Shown here in pieces: positions 43,367 to 64,000 of a DNA stretch of 64,000 bases; within the stretch, counting starts at the first letter, position 1, and each line of letters opens with the position of its first letter. Source of the stretch: Cylicocyclus nassatus. Its lineage: Eukaryota; Nematoda; Chromadorea; Rhabditida; Strongylidae. A program made the translations under genes and the position numbers. Under the pieces are notes generated by a model. That model worked only from the letters and a program-made list of their open reading frames with translations. It made no database searches and was not told the origin of the DNA. Location of the stretch: positions 24,157,676-24,221,675 of the forward strand of contig CATQJL010000316.1 of the NCBI GenBank assembly GCA_958299035.1, given 5' to 3'.

Positions 43367-46300
43367 ATGCCCGTAAAATATAACGTGCAGCTGGGCAACC
43401 TGCTGCAGAAATCCGGTTACAAAGAGGTAGGAAATGTTTGATTTGATATTTTTCTGTCCATTTTGTTTTCATTGTTATGATGGATAATATGTTGATCGCA
43501 GTGGATCAGAATTCAGGCAGTATATTCCCTTTTAATTTATCTACAACAATTTTTCTGTTTGGTGTAAAAGGGAAATGGACTATTGTAAATTTTTCAGACT
43601 TAGCAAACAACTGATTTTTTTCATTTTTAGAGTTGACTTGGACGGCCTTTTCACTTTTGGATTTGTTCAGGGTTAGGCATTAGTCATAAGATATGATCTG
43701 TTACTCATAGAGGGAGAATCTTCACAACTTTCGTGAACTATGCCTCATGTTCAGCATACCTGGAAGGTTGTTGCTTTCCCTTATATGCATGCAGCACATG
43801 AAAGCTAAAGTTTGAATTTTTCAAAATTTTCTGGAGTTATTTTTGGCAAATTTTCAACTGGCATTGTTAAAGAATAGAGTCTCAAACCGCCTTCACATCA
43901 GTACGTCAGGAAATTTCAACAACTCAAAAATGGAAGAGAATTTTCAAAGGAAAAGGAAAAAGTTGAGGGGAAGTGCGATCACAGAATTGCCTTTGTGTTG
44001 GATGCAACTTGAACTTTGTGGTAAAAATGATGCCAATGTTTAATCCTTTATCCACTGTCAAAGTTATATCAATTTTTGCAGAAGTTTCCAGAGTTTCAAT
44101 TAAATGAAAAAAGTGTAGCAGAATTTATGTTACGACCCGATACTACAAATATCTGTGCATGTAGATAGGGTGTATTTTTGTTTTCATAGGACAAGTACTT
44201 TGTTTGTTTCATAGTATATTTATTCTTTCTTTTGCTAATTGCACTTTGTTTTATTTTCTTCCAGCAGGAACCTTGCATACCGGAGGCGTCTACACTCGTC
44301 AAGTCAGCTTCCACTCTAACAGCACAGTCTATTTCACAAGGTGACGATCCGCGACTGCAAGAGCGACGATGTCCTCTTTGTGGAGATATAATACTTATTA
44401 CAAAAGATCGTTTCAAACCATGTGATTGCGAAACTGTGTAAGTTTAATGAGAAATGTAATTTTACCAACTATTTTTCACTCATTTTAATGAAAAGTTATT
44501 CTTCAGAAAAAATTCAATTTTTTCGTAGTGATGGGGTAGAGGACATTAGGTCGCCAGTAGGCTTCACCGACACCGACAGCGATCACTAGGCTGTGTTGGA
44601 GAGAAGTGCGCGTTTGTTGCAAGTGTCTGCGCGGCCTCTCCTTTCGGCGACTTAATGTCCTCTACCCATAATTGTGGCTGCCAAGCCCTTTCTAAAAATT
44701 TTGAAAATTTCCGCGAAAGTATTGGGAAGCATTCCAAATTTTTTTGAAGGGTAGCTAACACCGTGCCGTTCGAAAAAATTTTTGCCCTTCACCTCGAAAA
44801 AATTCTCGGGCTGCCTCGAGTACTAAACGAATTGAATCCAATAAATATTTTTTTGAAGTGAAGTTCACATTCGCTGTGCTCTAAAAGATGAGAAGTCGTC
44901 ACCTCGCAAATGTGATCAGTGCGGGAAGATTTGGCAACATCCGGTAACTCCATGTTTGCCCTATTTTGTATTTAATGCTAACTTTATTAGCTACGAAAAC
45001 CGCGCGAGATGTCGGCCGTAAAGCTATGTGATGAACTTACTCAAGTATGTTTTATTTGTGGAAGCTCATTAACGAAATTTCAATCTGGCTTTCGGTTAGA
45101 CAACAAAATGATACGTCCATGCTTTTGCGAGTAAGTTGATTTTGCAATATACATCTACATTCTTTTTGTTTTTGTCATGAAAAATTTTCAGCGTCGTTTG
45201 TCATCACGGATGCATGGTGGAGCGTTTACAGACAACCAAAGTGTGCGAAGTATGTGGTGCTTCTTACCAGTACGTTGAGGTTAGTGATAGTTTTTGTTTT
45301 AGTCAGCCTATATCTGAAGAAATGGACAGTTCTAGTATGGATCTTTGCGAGACTATTTTGAAAGATATTGGTGGCAGTATTTCGCCTCACTTGTGGTTCT
45401 CATTCTTCTGTTCTCATTATCACTCATAGCGATCACGAGCAGTATGAGAGAAGTGCATCAGTTTTCTCTGGGACGTTTGTGTTGGTTCTTCGATGCTTTG
45501 CTCATCTAAACTTCATCAGATACCATGTTACAAGTTTTCAGTTTCCCTGATCATCGGCATAGTCTTGTTCGGACTTTGCGTAATATTCTTGTGGATGTGC
45601 ATCAAATACACTGTAATGCGCAGATTACCACGTTTTCATGCGCGATATGCACAGACAACGGTTTTTGATTACGAGCCTCCCTCGAGGCGCCCAAGTCAGG
45701 TAATCTTGGTACCAATTTTGGAGAGAATTTTTCAGTAATAAATAAAAATACCAAAGTTGTTGCAGAGAATTTACTATCGTGTTGCATTATCTATTCATTT
45801 ATTTTATTTATTTATGCATTAAACTGCACAAATATTATCCTTCGGTTGTCTCTTGTATCTCCGCAATTATGTTTGTCATGACAGGCAGATAGCTGCAATG
45901 CATTATACAGGGGACACCCATAGCTGTAATGCATTATACAGGAGACACCCATCTGAAAGGCAGTTGGAGTATTTCTCGGTCCTAATCTAGCGAAAAATCT
46001 CGGTACAAGCATTTACAGAAAGTGCATTGGAACATAAGCATTGTTTAACTTTTAGTAATGGTTTGACATTTTGACATCTCATGCAAAATCTAAGCGAAAT
46101 TTCAAGAAAAAGCTGTTAGAGCCATTTTCAGACCTCCTCCACCCCCAGGGCCCAGCATAAGGGGGCAAAGGGACTGGGTGAAAGAATTCGCCTTTGCCAC
46201 CATCGATTTTTACGAATTCCCACTTGATCCTGCCAGCTGTGTAGATTTTTCGATTTGGAGCGCGCTTTCTTCCTCAGTAGGACCGGTGTTGTTGCTTATT

Positions 46301-47653
46301 CTGGATCCTAACAAGGATGGAGGAGTTTGGGACCAAAATAGTACTTATACCAAACTTTAGGAGTAGAACAGTTTCATGTAAAATTTCGAGAAACGTTTGC
46401 CCACTTTAGGTGGGCATTAGGTTAGTAATTGCCCACCTGATTTGGAAAAAAGTTGAGCACGCTTTTTATCCACATAAGTTTCTCTTAATTTTTCATACTT
46501 TGTTCCTTAGCACTACTGCGCGTATACACACCAAATTTCGTGCCACATCGTCACTGTACGTTGCAAACGACCCAGTATCGTTTTGTGGTATATATACGTT
46601 TTCAGAAAATAGCTTGCCACAACCTTCAGTCACAAAAATTTTTCATAATACTGCGTACTATGCCCCTCCCAGTCCAGTCCGTTTATGTTTCAAATTTTTA
46701 GTCATATCGTTATGTGTGCGCTGTAATCGAGATATGTAATTATCATCGGCTTCCAGATTCGTGTGGAGGTGGAGTCTTTCCAACTCATAGGTGGCGGTTT
46801 TTGCTAGCAAGAGAGTACGAAAAGCAATGCTTTAACGTGAAGGATTAACAAGTTTATCCTTGTTATCGGGCAAAGTCTGCAATACACCTCCACACGAATC
46901 TGGGAACCGATCATACAACTCAATGAAAAAATTTGGATTTTTGAAGATGACTAGCGAGAAAGAACGTGTTTTTGCATGTTAGTCGTGTAGCAACTTGTCG
47001 AGAGAGTGTATATACATGTAAAAGTATTACGATAATCTCTTTGCACTCCATCCAAAACGATTCCAGCTTGACATTTGCCCACCTCGTGCCTGGCCCTGGT
47101 CTCGCTTCTTTTTTGAAAAAAGAAATAAACCGTGGATTATGAGCACGCGAAAATCTGGAAAGGATCCCAGAGCTTTTTTCACAGGGCGTGGGTGACGGCA
47201 GACGGCAGATGTCTTCATTCGAAGAACATCTGTGATATGCATGATTTTCTTCACATAGGACTAACGTACAGAAAATGTTGGATTTTTGGTACCTCCCAGT
47301 GCTCGTGCTTGGAAATGCGCGGTCTAAACAAAAGAAGTGCGCTGTGATGAAATCCATATTAGCATTTTATCGCGGTAGTTAAGGAGCCCATACCACCGGT
47401 GCAGACCTTCCACAAATGGAGTATTTTATGACCATAATTGCCATATCCCATATGAAATTGCTATTCTATTCAGATTCGTGCTAATTTTCCTCAAGAAATG
47501 CAGCGCATGGTTTTCGGACCTGATGGATATACTTCAGCTGATCAGGCTCTTCTTAGAGTTGACTCTTCTGCTTTCAAGCATATGTCAAGTACACCTATAG
47601 GAAGCTCACACGTCTTACCTATGTTTGATCTAGAAAGAGGTAGAGTAGAATGA
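43367..47653 (+). CDS. Membrane protein with two tandem RING-CH-like domains (8 exons, 329 residues)
   Basis: Exons: 43367-43426, 44265-44437, 44859-44943, 44991-45130, 45192-45279, 45336-45441, 45542-45699 and 47474-47653 (TGA). The lengths sum to 990 with continuous phase. Exons 2-3 encode one zinc-binding unit (CPLC, 13 residues, CDC, 5 residues, H, 2, C, 11, CDQC). Exons 4-5 encode a second (CFIC, 20 residues, CFC, 4 residues, H, 2, C, 10, CEVC). Both fit the RING-CH C4HC3 order but with a shortened loop before the His. Exons 6-7 encode two adjoining membrane spans, then a basic cytosolic segment and polar tail. By analogy with MARCH ligases it is probably a membrane E3. It could be the second half of the preceding gene. 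Confidence 0.75.
44533..44667. mobile_element. Small foldback MITE in intron 2 of the double RING-CH gene
   Basis: GGGTAGAGGACATTAGGTCG and its inverted counterpart enclose 135 bp. The target duplication is not certain. Confidence 0.7.
46752..46903. mobile_element. Foldback MITE in intron 7 of the double RING-CH gene
   Basis: CCAGATTCGTGTGGAGGTG and its perfect inverted counterpart enclose about 150 bp. It is non-coding. Confidence 0.7.
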
Positions 47654-47823
47654 TCTTGTGCTCCCATAAAACTACTCGATATTTGCTCAATTATATTACG
47701 GTTGTTAAGCTTTACCTGTGTCGAGGTGTTTACGTTTCCGCATTTATTGTTGTGTCACGTGCCTCTGTTTTGTTTTACTCAATTACAAAAAATTCTAACA
47801 AATGCTCTGTTGTTTGATTGTTA

Positions 47824-47829
47824 AATAAA
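47824..47829 (+). terminator. Polyadenylation signal AATAAA
   Basis: AATAAA lies 171 bases after the TGA of the double RING-CH gene, followed by a T-rich stretch. It is the only good signal close downstream of the stop. Confidence 0.55.
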
Positions 47830-49445
47830 GTTTTATTGGAACTGATACCTTAGCCTAGTTACTTTGCAAGTATGCGCTTTATGGTTCCTTTGGTTCCGGA
47901 ATGAAAAGATTGCTGATAACCGCATAAGCGTAATTCTACCGAGTCGTAACTTGCGTAGATGGCTGTTCTTTGCTCGTGGAGTGCGATGCGTCCTCTGATA
48001 TGGGCGGTGGGGGGAGGGGGAAGCTGATACAGTGAAGTTAACAATTGAAATGTACTTCGGCGGGATTTTCTGCGGTATCCCCGGAAATTCCCACTGTTCT
48101 AGACTAGAATTGTTGGCAAAGCATGAATCACTGCTTGTTGCGAACGCGATCTATGTCAGTTGTCCGGTCGGCCTTAACTTACTGGTTAGGCCCCGGGCAT
48201 ACCTCCCACGTTTTCAGTCGCGAGCGACTTGGCAATAATCCAGTTGCTTATAACTCGTCGCAAACGCAATTTGAGCACACGAAAAGCAAGTTTTATCGAC
48301 TCACAAAAGTTGAATACACCTAGCATTTGTGGTCTATCAGTGTTGGGTTTGAGGAGATCTGGCAAATGGCCAAATCGCGTGGCGACTGAAATTGCGAGAG
48401 GTATGCCCAGGCCATGCACGTTCCCATCCTTGAGAGATAGCCGAAAGAAGCGGTAGCACACTGCCGGCTATAGTCCTCATTTCAAAAGGCTTTGTACCGT
48501 CTGGTCATTTGTAACTTAATGTACGGGCATGCATACTACGCGCGGCAACTGGCGACACCCTTATTAGTAGCTCGTCAGTAACATATTTTCTAGCCTAAGA
48601 AACTGTAGAAATGTGTACTACTAAATATACGTATCCATTAGACCAAAAGAGAAAAAAACAGAGAAAAATCATTGAAAATGAGTGAATTCTAATTGCATTG
48701 GTCGTCAAATAGCGCACATGATGTGCAACGCGCACAATGAGTTAAGAATCAAGGGTCCACCGCTTTCGAGTCTGCGGTAGAGTAAGCTGGCGGCGGTGAG
48801 TTCACTAGAAATTCGGTAAGAATTTATGTGAATTATATAAACTTTCAACGAAAATATCAGCTGAACCACTGAGAAGTTGCGTCGTAAGCTCGTTACATCT
48901 GTCTATATATGAAAAATTGTTGTGCCTATTCAAGAAAAGTGAAATTACGGGAAACCGAGCGGCTCCCACAGCGAACGTGCCTGCAAATCTAGCAGTTTTT
49001 ACTAGATTTTATCATTTTGTGCCCTCAGTTGTGGAAAACACAATCATTGTAGTTGGGATTTGACCCTTTGATTTGGAAGTGCTTGTAAAAGAACTGAAGT
49101 TTGGAGCAAAATAAATTCAGAAATGGGTGTGCAAAATAACCTATGAAATCAAATTCAAATTGCAAGACAAATCTGCGCCCTTTTTTTCTGGAAAATTCGG
49201 AATTTTGCTTGCGTTTTTGCCCATGGTTTTTCCCTACACTGTAAAGCCCACTGAAGAGGGAATTCACGCGTTTTTGCGACGCTTACAAATATAATTCATC
49301 AATGAGAATTTATCAAAGCGATGTGGGTTAAAAAATGCGACATTGCCACTGTTTAACCAGAAAAATGTGAAGAGCGCAAGCTGATAAGTTTGGCAGTAAA
49401 CGAGCTTGTTATCGAACAGCGAGATAAGAGAAAGTGAGTGTGTAG
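47830..49445. other. Intergenic sequence with a short foldback near 48185-48414
   Basis: Inverted GGGCATACCTC / GAGGTATGCCC and TCAGTCGC/GCGACTGA blocks suggest a degraded foldback element. No gene was recognised. The part next to 49452 presumably holds the CD36-family gene promoter, but I see no specific element. Confidence 0.4.
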
Positions 49446-49451
49446 CCAAGC

Positions 49452-58306
<8,855 letters not shown>

Positions 58307-58806
58307 NNNNNNNNNNNNNNNNNNNNNNNNNNNNNNNNNNNNNNNNNNNNNNNNNNNNNNNNNNNNNNNNNNNNNNNNNNNNNNNNNNNNNNNNNNNNNN
58401 NNNNNNNNNNNNNNNNNNNNNNNNNNNNNNNNNNNNNNNNNNNNNNNNNNNNNNNNNNNNNNNNNNNNNNNNNNNNNNNNNNNNNNNNNNNNNNNNNNNN
58501 NNNNNNNNNNNNNNNNNNNNNNNNNNNNNNNNNNNNNNNNNNNNNNNNNNNNNNNNNNNNNNNNNNNNNNNNNNNNNNNNNNNNNNNNNNNNNNNNNNNN
58601 NNNNNNNNNNNNNNNNNNNNNNNNNNNNNNNNNNNNNNNNNNNNNNNNNNNNNNNNNNNNNNNNNNNNNNNNNNNNNNNNNNNNNNNNNNNNNNNNNNNN
58701 NNNNNNNNNNNNNNNNNNNNNNNNNNNNNNNNNNNNNNNNNNNNNNNNNNNNNNNNNNNNNNNNNNNNNNNNNNNNNNNNNNNNNNNNNNNNNNNNNNNN
58801 NNNNNN
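58307..58806. other. Assembly gap (500 N)
   Basis: Exactly 500 N interrupt exon 11 of the CD36-family gene. The sequence after the gap does not visibly continue the gene, so the real gap is probably larger or the join is wrong. Confidence 0.99.
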
Positions 58807-59098
58807 TTCACACTGACTGCAGAGATAATGGTGGAAATAAAAGACCATATAAGCTTTGACTATTCTGAGTTAGGTGACCAAAAGTTTGGAACGCTGCAAA
58901 AAGATCTAGTTTTTTGACCTGCTCTTTGTAAGTGTGAAAAGTTCGTGCAATTTCGACGTTTCTGTGAGAAGTTAGGTTTTTCAAGAAAAGTGACAATTTG
59001 ATCAATTTTGGAGTTATCTGTAGTACTCGAAATTCATAACTTTTGAAGGAAACTTTCAAAGAGCACAAGTTTTCCACAGTTGCAAAGAGTAGGTCTAA

Positions 59099-59850
59099 GG
59101 CCCGTATGCACGTACATCCCCGCTGGAGAGGGGAGGGGATCTGAGAGGGGATGCGTCATAACTCGCTACTCCGCGTGTCTTTTTTCTTCCTTTTCTATCT
59201 TGCTCAAGAAGGTTTTCATACCCTTACACCTACGCATAATGGATGCCAAGTTACTGGCGTGATTGATTAGGTTGTCACTATTTTGTGTGATCCCCTGCGA
59301 ATCCCTAGGGGATCCCCAGGGGATCCCCTCTCAAATTCAATGCCAGTTATCTCCCTGAAAACTAAATGGAACACTGTATAATTGCACTGTGGATATACTA
59401 CGGCGCTGCTAAAGATGATTATAGTAGAAAGTGAAATCTCAGGATATCAATATCTTCGATAATCCCTAGCTCGCGAGCAGGGATCATCGAAAAATTCGCA
59501 ATCTTCAGATTACATTTCTTCTGTCGAAAATATGCTTAGCAGTGCCGTAGTATATCCTCAGTACAATCTGACAGCTTCTTCATTGACTTCCCAGGAATAT
59601 GAATCACTTTGAAAATGAGAGGTGATCCCCAGAGGATCTCCTGGGAATCCCCAGGGGATCATACAAAATAGTGAAAATCTAGTCAATCACGCCAGTAACC
59701 TGGCATCCATCATGCGCTGGTATAAGGGTATGAGAACCTTCATGAGCAAGTTAGAAAAGGAAGAAGAAAGGTACGCAGACTAGCGAGATATGACGCATTC
59801 CCTCTCAGATCCCCTCCCCTCCCCAGCTGGGATGTACGTGCATACGGGCC
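59099..59850. mobile_element. Foldback element with TAA flanks (Harbinger-like)
   Basis: The ends GGCCCGTATGCACGTACATC and inverted counterpart are flanked by TAA on both sides (59096-59098, 59851-59853), consistent with the 3-bp TWA target of PIF/Harbinger elements. The 752-bp body is inverted-repeat over most of its length and contains repeated GGGGATCCCC boxes. There is no transposase. Confidence 0.75.
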
Positions 59851-59879
59851 TAAAACTTATGTATTGGCGTTCTCGGATT

Positions 59880-60590
59880 TTTCTGCAAAGTCCAAATCTT
59901 TGGCGGCTCAGCTATTAGGGTGGTTGGAGATTGACGGATGGCTTGAAATTTCTACATTTCCAGATTTGTGATTTTGATCAACAATATCAGGCTGAAACTC
60001 AAACTTCACTCAAGAATGTTAACGCCACCAGAATGTTGAGCTACTTTCGCCTAACATTCTGGTGGCGCGCTACCGCTTTTCTCTCACAAGTCTAGGCGTG
60101 GCTGCTCGAAGAACTCGGACAGGGTTTTTTGAACATCTTTCAGTTCCGCGGTGCTATACGGTGAAGTCACATCCGAAAGAGCCTTCAAGCTTTCTCGAAC
60201 AATGTATCGAGCATCCGGAAATTCCCTTTTTTTAGGTAAAAAGAGCAAAAACTTTGAAATTTTACTATTTTTTAGCGCAATAAAAGGCCAAAAATCATGT
60301 CATAGATTGTATGCTCCGAAGACGTATGAAAGTTGAGGTAAACTGATATGGATGGATATGGATAAAGAGCAGAGCTCTATCAGATAGTAACCAGAAAACT
60401 TGGGTCTAAATACCTGGAGTAAATAATAGGAGAAGAGTAAATAATAAGCGTTTTCGGTCTCGAACGGTAATGATCATATGTCCTGACTCAAAGCGCTACA
60501 ACAACGATCTGTCGCAATTTAGGCGACTGCTTCTTCACCCACTGCAGCAGCGCATTTTGAATAGTCTCACGTGCTTGACTGCGCAGATAC
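59880..60590. other. Unrecognised sequence with one short hairpin
   Basis: ACGCCACCAGAATGTT and AACATTCTGGTGGCG form a hairpin at 60023-60065. Nothing else was recognised. Confidence 0.4.
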
Positions 60591-60592
60591 AG

Positions 60593-60997
60593 TTGTAGCG
60601 GTGAAATCTGGCAAAAATTGAGGGACTTGCGGGATTTAGTTACAACTTCTTCTAAAACGACTGTATTTGGAATCTGCAGGAAGATATGGCTTCAGCTTGA
60701 TGAGACGAAGCTTTTAGTATACATTGTGCCCGTAGTCTATGGTGATACGGTAGACATATGATACTACTCTGTTATTTCAAAATTTGTTCATATGAGCAAC
60801 AACACATGTTGATACTCATAACACATATCATTAAATACAATGCACCATGGAAAACGGGCATGATGTATACTAAAAGATTCGTCTCATCAAGCTGAAGGCA
60901 AATCTTGTTGCCGATTCCAAATAAAGTTGTTCAAGATGAAGTTATAACTAATCCGCAAATTCAAATCCCGCAATTTGGCCGGATACCACCGCTACAA
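60593..60997. mobile_element. Foldback element (405 bp)
   Basis: TTGTAGCGGTG and the inverted CACCGCTACAA bound the element. Inner arms CTTCAGCTTGATGAGACGAA and AAAAGATTCGTCTCATCAAG also pair. It is non-coding. Confidence 0.65.
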
Positions 60998-61274
60998 GTG
61001 TACTGCTCAAAGTTCATGATTGTCAAAGTAATTGATTTCGCAAGTAATTTTTCACCAAATTTAAAAATTATTTATTCATTCATTCATTTATTCATACTCA
61101 GTGGTCTACAGTGCAAAAACCTTGATGACGGAACCAGCCACTTTATTCTACCGCCTACTCATTCTCTTCTATCCTTAACCGTTGAAGTAGGCCAGAGCCA
61201 AATGCTAGCCGACCACTAGTGGAACGAATGAAGACAGAAGTGTAAAATTATTGAACAATGGCCTTATGTAGATA

Positions 61275-61309
61275 CCAGGGCGTCACCTCTGCTGCAGAGG
61301 TTTGCCTGG
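61275..61309 (-). repeat. CCAGTGCG-type hairpin, copy 3
   Basis: A 35-base hairpin with CCTCTGC/GCAGAGG inner and CCAGG/CCTGG outer stem. On the minus strand it is preceded by ATAGATAGTAGAA, like the TAGATAGTGGAG before copy 1, and followed by TATCTACATAA. Confidence 0.65.
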
Positions 61310-61629
61310 TTCTACTATCTATAGGCTTCACTTTTCCGCATAAAAATCGCTTTGAAACTCATCGCACAACGCTGATATCAGGTATAAATTGTAAGCAACT
61401 ACTCATTTCGAAAGTTTTTCTATTCAAGATCGGTAACTTCGCGTGGAAAAAATTCTTTGCATAACAACAATTGCAAAATTGAAGCACCTTTTTACTTTTT
61501 GAGTCTTTATAGTTGCCTTACGGACAGTGACGATCGTGAGCTACATCTCTAGGCAAAAATCTTCTCAGATTATTGGGTAAATCTTTGAAAATTGAACGTC
61601 TACACAATTAATGCTTTTCCCATTTCCTT

Positions 61630-64000
61630 TTCCCCAGCTCGTAATAATGTTGTTACTAATGTTGATGTTCGTACAAATAGCATGAGTAGCTTCTTCAAAT
61701 CATAATTTGTCTTTGCAATTCCCTGATTCTTTAAACCATTGATCAATCTTCGGAAAGTGGATAGTTCATTGTTATCTCTGATGACAAACATCAGGTCACT
61801 GTCTAAAAATGTTTCAAGCCTCATCTTCCTTCTCAAAGATTCCACTCCTTACGTTGTAGCGCTCACAGGAAACGTGGCACAATTGTAACATTAGCAATTC
61901 TTGTTTACTTGGACATTTCACCTCCATAAGCACTATCTATATATGTGACAGGAAAAACAAAAAGGGTGGTGGAGTTGCATTGTTGATTAACAGTGAACTG
62001 TGTCCTCAGCCAACTTATCATAAGTCAGTTTTTGATAGTTATAAATTGCCCAACGTTGATATCATATTTTGGCAAGTCCCAATACGCTTTGTACTGGTGT
62101 ACAGAGCCCCAACCTGCATAGTCGTTACTGCGAACAAATGATAAAAGCCATATTAAACTTGGTAGCTTGCAATTATGCCTCTATTCTATTAGGGAACTTC
62201 AACTTTCCTTACATTAATTGGGAGTAAAATCAGATCTCAGGACAAACCCTACTGCCAGATCCTTAGTGAGTATGTGCAGAAGTCATCAGCTGTTACAAAG
62301 GCTTGAAAAGCCTACATTAGGAATAAATATTTTGGATCTGATTTTTACCAATGATGAAAAAGTTGTCGATGATGTAAGGGTCGATCCACCGGTGGGGTCA
62401 AGTGACCACGATCTTGTAAACATCTTTATGCATTACAAAGCAAAGCCTCAAGCTTCATTTGTCCATAAGAGAGACTACAAAAATGTGGATATGACGGGAG
62501 CACACCATTGATCAATTTGTACCTTTGAGAAAGCTACCAGCGCACACGGATCCGTTGCCTAGGCACATTGTGTCCCTCTCTAAGTTATGAGCGAGAGCTT
62601 GGTGCAATCTACTAAACCACCGCACTAGAACTTTATAAGAAAATCAACGATAGGTTAAAAAGCTCAAACAAATACAATGCTAACTTGAAAAGAGGATAAT
62701 CAATTCTGGTGATAGGTCACCCTTTTACAAACTTCTAAATAGAAGGTTCAAGGAGGGAAACAAATTGAGAGTTGTCATTTCCAATAATGGTACTGCTTTG
62801 TATGCTGATCAAGACAAAGCTGAGTGCTGTACAAACATTTTTAAGGGTGTATTTGTGAGGGAATGCACTGACTTACACCATCATGCTACCTCTCGCTTTG
62901 AGGTAGAAAGATTTTGTATACTTTAATGACAACATAATTTATGAGCTTCTCCGTAAGTGGCCTTCTTCCAAATTTTTGACATCGGATCACATACCACTAC
63001 ATTTGATCAAAGAAATAGCACATTTGATCGTGAGTCCCCTACAGCTTCTATACAATTTAACCCTGATGAGATCCGAGGTTCCAAAAAGGTGGAAGATTTC
63101 TTTTGTAAACCCTATTCTTAAAAAGAAACCCCACCCACCTTACAACTACCGCCCCATCGGCATTACATTTATTTTTGCAAGACTCTTTGAAAAAATATTA
63201 AAGAAACATGTAATAAAGCATCTTGATTTCCATGAAGTCATAGCTTCTGCACAGCATAGGTTCCAAAAGGAAAGTCGACGGTGACGGCAATGCTGCAATC
63301 CCTGAATGATTGGACACGCTCCTTAGATGTTGGCAAAGCCACGGACGTTGTATACGATTTCACTAAAGCCTTTGATAAGGTTCTGCATCTAGTTTACAAA
63401 CTAGAAATGGTCGGAGTGCACCCGTGTACTGTTTCGTGGATTCAAGTCTTTCTATCTACTTTCAGAGTTCGTGTAAATTAAGCTTTTTCCAGTCCAATGT
63501 ATATGACCAATGGTGTACCTTAGGGTGGGGCTCTTTTTCCAATCCTCTTCAATATTCAAACTTACGAACTACCCGAACTTGTTTCCAACACTGGAATTTC
63601 ATGCTGTGCATTTGCTGATGATTTCAAACTTTGTACTGGTGTATCAGGCCTCGGGAACAGGAGATTGCAAGGAGCTTTGAATGCTGTGGTCAGATGGTTT
63701 GATGGATAATAAGCTCTCCTTCAACAAACATTGTGAGGGAATCGCTGGAAAGGGCACCGTTGCTGTACACAACCTTTTCAGAGCTCTTACAACTAATGAT
63801 ATGGAAATTTTGGTTCGAGCTTATAAGGTTTACATTCCACCGTTACTTGAACATGGTACTGTAATTTTCAATTCTTCTTTGAGTTACGTTGCCACCGGAT
63901 AGAGAATGTTCAAAACAGCTTCACCAGGAAAAATTGCTGATACGTAATGCCGGGTTTGTGTACAGTCAATTACTGGAATTCAACATTCGCAATGAAAGGT
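61630..64000 (+). pseudogene. Non-LTR (CR1-like) retrotransposon, frameshifted, continuing past the window
   Basis: An endonuclease part runs from about 61740 (MTNIRSLSKN) through KKGGGVALLIN near 61960 and LGNFNFPYINW near 62190 to GSSDHDLVNIFM near 62400-62430. Reverse transcriptase follows from about 62960: PLQLLYNLTL, ILKKKPHPPYNYRPI, YDFTKAFDKV, and the catalytic FADDFKL near 63608. A thumb-like part is at 63681-63902. Frame changes occur near 61870, 62220, 62530, 63280, 63520 and 63680, so this copy is dead. The order (endonuclease then RT, no LTR) and motif wording fit CR1-like LINEs. The 3' end lies outside the window. Confidence 0.85.

Noticed and set aside
48186..48461. A 91-codon minus-strand frame
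   Set aside because: It overlaps a degraded foldback (inverted GGGCATACCTC blocks) and shows no recognisable domain.

Overview
The window is nuclear DNA of a nematode, most likely a clade V (strongylid-type) parasite. The evidence is two copies of a decayed cuticle-collagen gene, short-exon genes with T-rich 'tttcag' acceptors, a likely spliced-leader acceptor at 43364, and a dense load of foldback DNA transposons. The species cannot be fixed from this sequence. It is a scaffold with two 500-base N gaps (25971-26470 and 58307-58806).

Layout. 1-15.8 kb holds two tandem copies of one segment (about 1-6720 and 8511-15755), separated by a second segment at about 7060-8362. Each copy carries the first exon of a small secreted PAN/apple-like protein, a frameshifted cuticle collagen and a mariner-like element. 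Several insertions are present in only one copy, so the other copy shows the empty site. 15.98-25.97 kb is a large, nearly identical inverted duplication with arms of about 2.06 kb and a 5.9-kb spacer full of foldback Tc1/mariner elements. One arm ends exactly at a TTAA-flanked MITE. The right arm runs into the first gap.

26.47-30 kb is retroelement debris: the GIY-YIG end of a Penelope-like element followed by a hammerhead-ribozyme-like motif (+ strand), then a broken Ty3/gypsy-type element (- strand) interrupted by a hAT fragment. A cDNA-library primer sequence lies directly on the gap edge. 30-35.7 kb holds decayed coding-like fragments and foldback repeats.

35.8-47.7 kb is the best genic region. 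A MARCH-type membrane RING-CH ubiquitin ligase (35798-41373) is followed in the same orientation by a second module with two unusual RING-CH-like domains and two membrane spans (43367-47653). These are either two neighbouring genes or one long gene. 49.45-58.3 kb holds a CD36/SCARB-family scavenger receptor whose C-terminal exons fall in or beyond the second gap. Its first intron is about 4 kb and contains a 649-base uninterrupted TG repeat and a 692-bp mariner foldback. 58.8-61.3 kb is repeats. From about 61.6 kb to the window end there is a frameshifted non-LTR retrotransposon on the + strand.

Functionally, only the RING-CH locus and the CD36-family gene look like intact host genes. I saw no operon-like pathway. 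The most informative part is the transposon archaeology: paired empty and filled sites, nested TTAA insertions, and an inverted duplication with its breakpoint in a MITE. Exon coordinates were worked out by hand from splice consensus and frame continuity and may be off by one or two bases.
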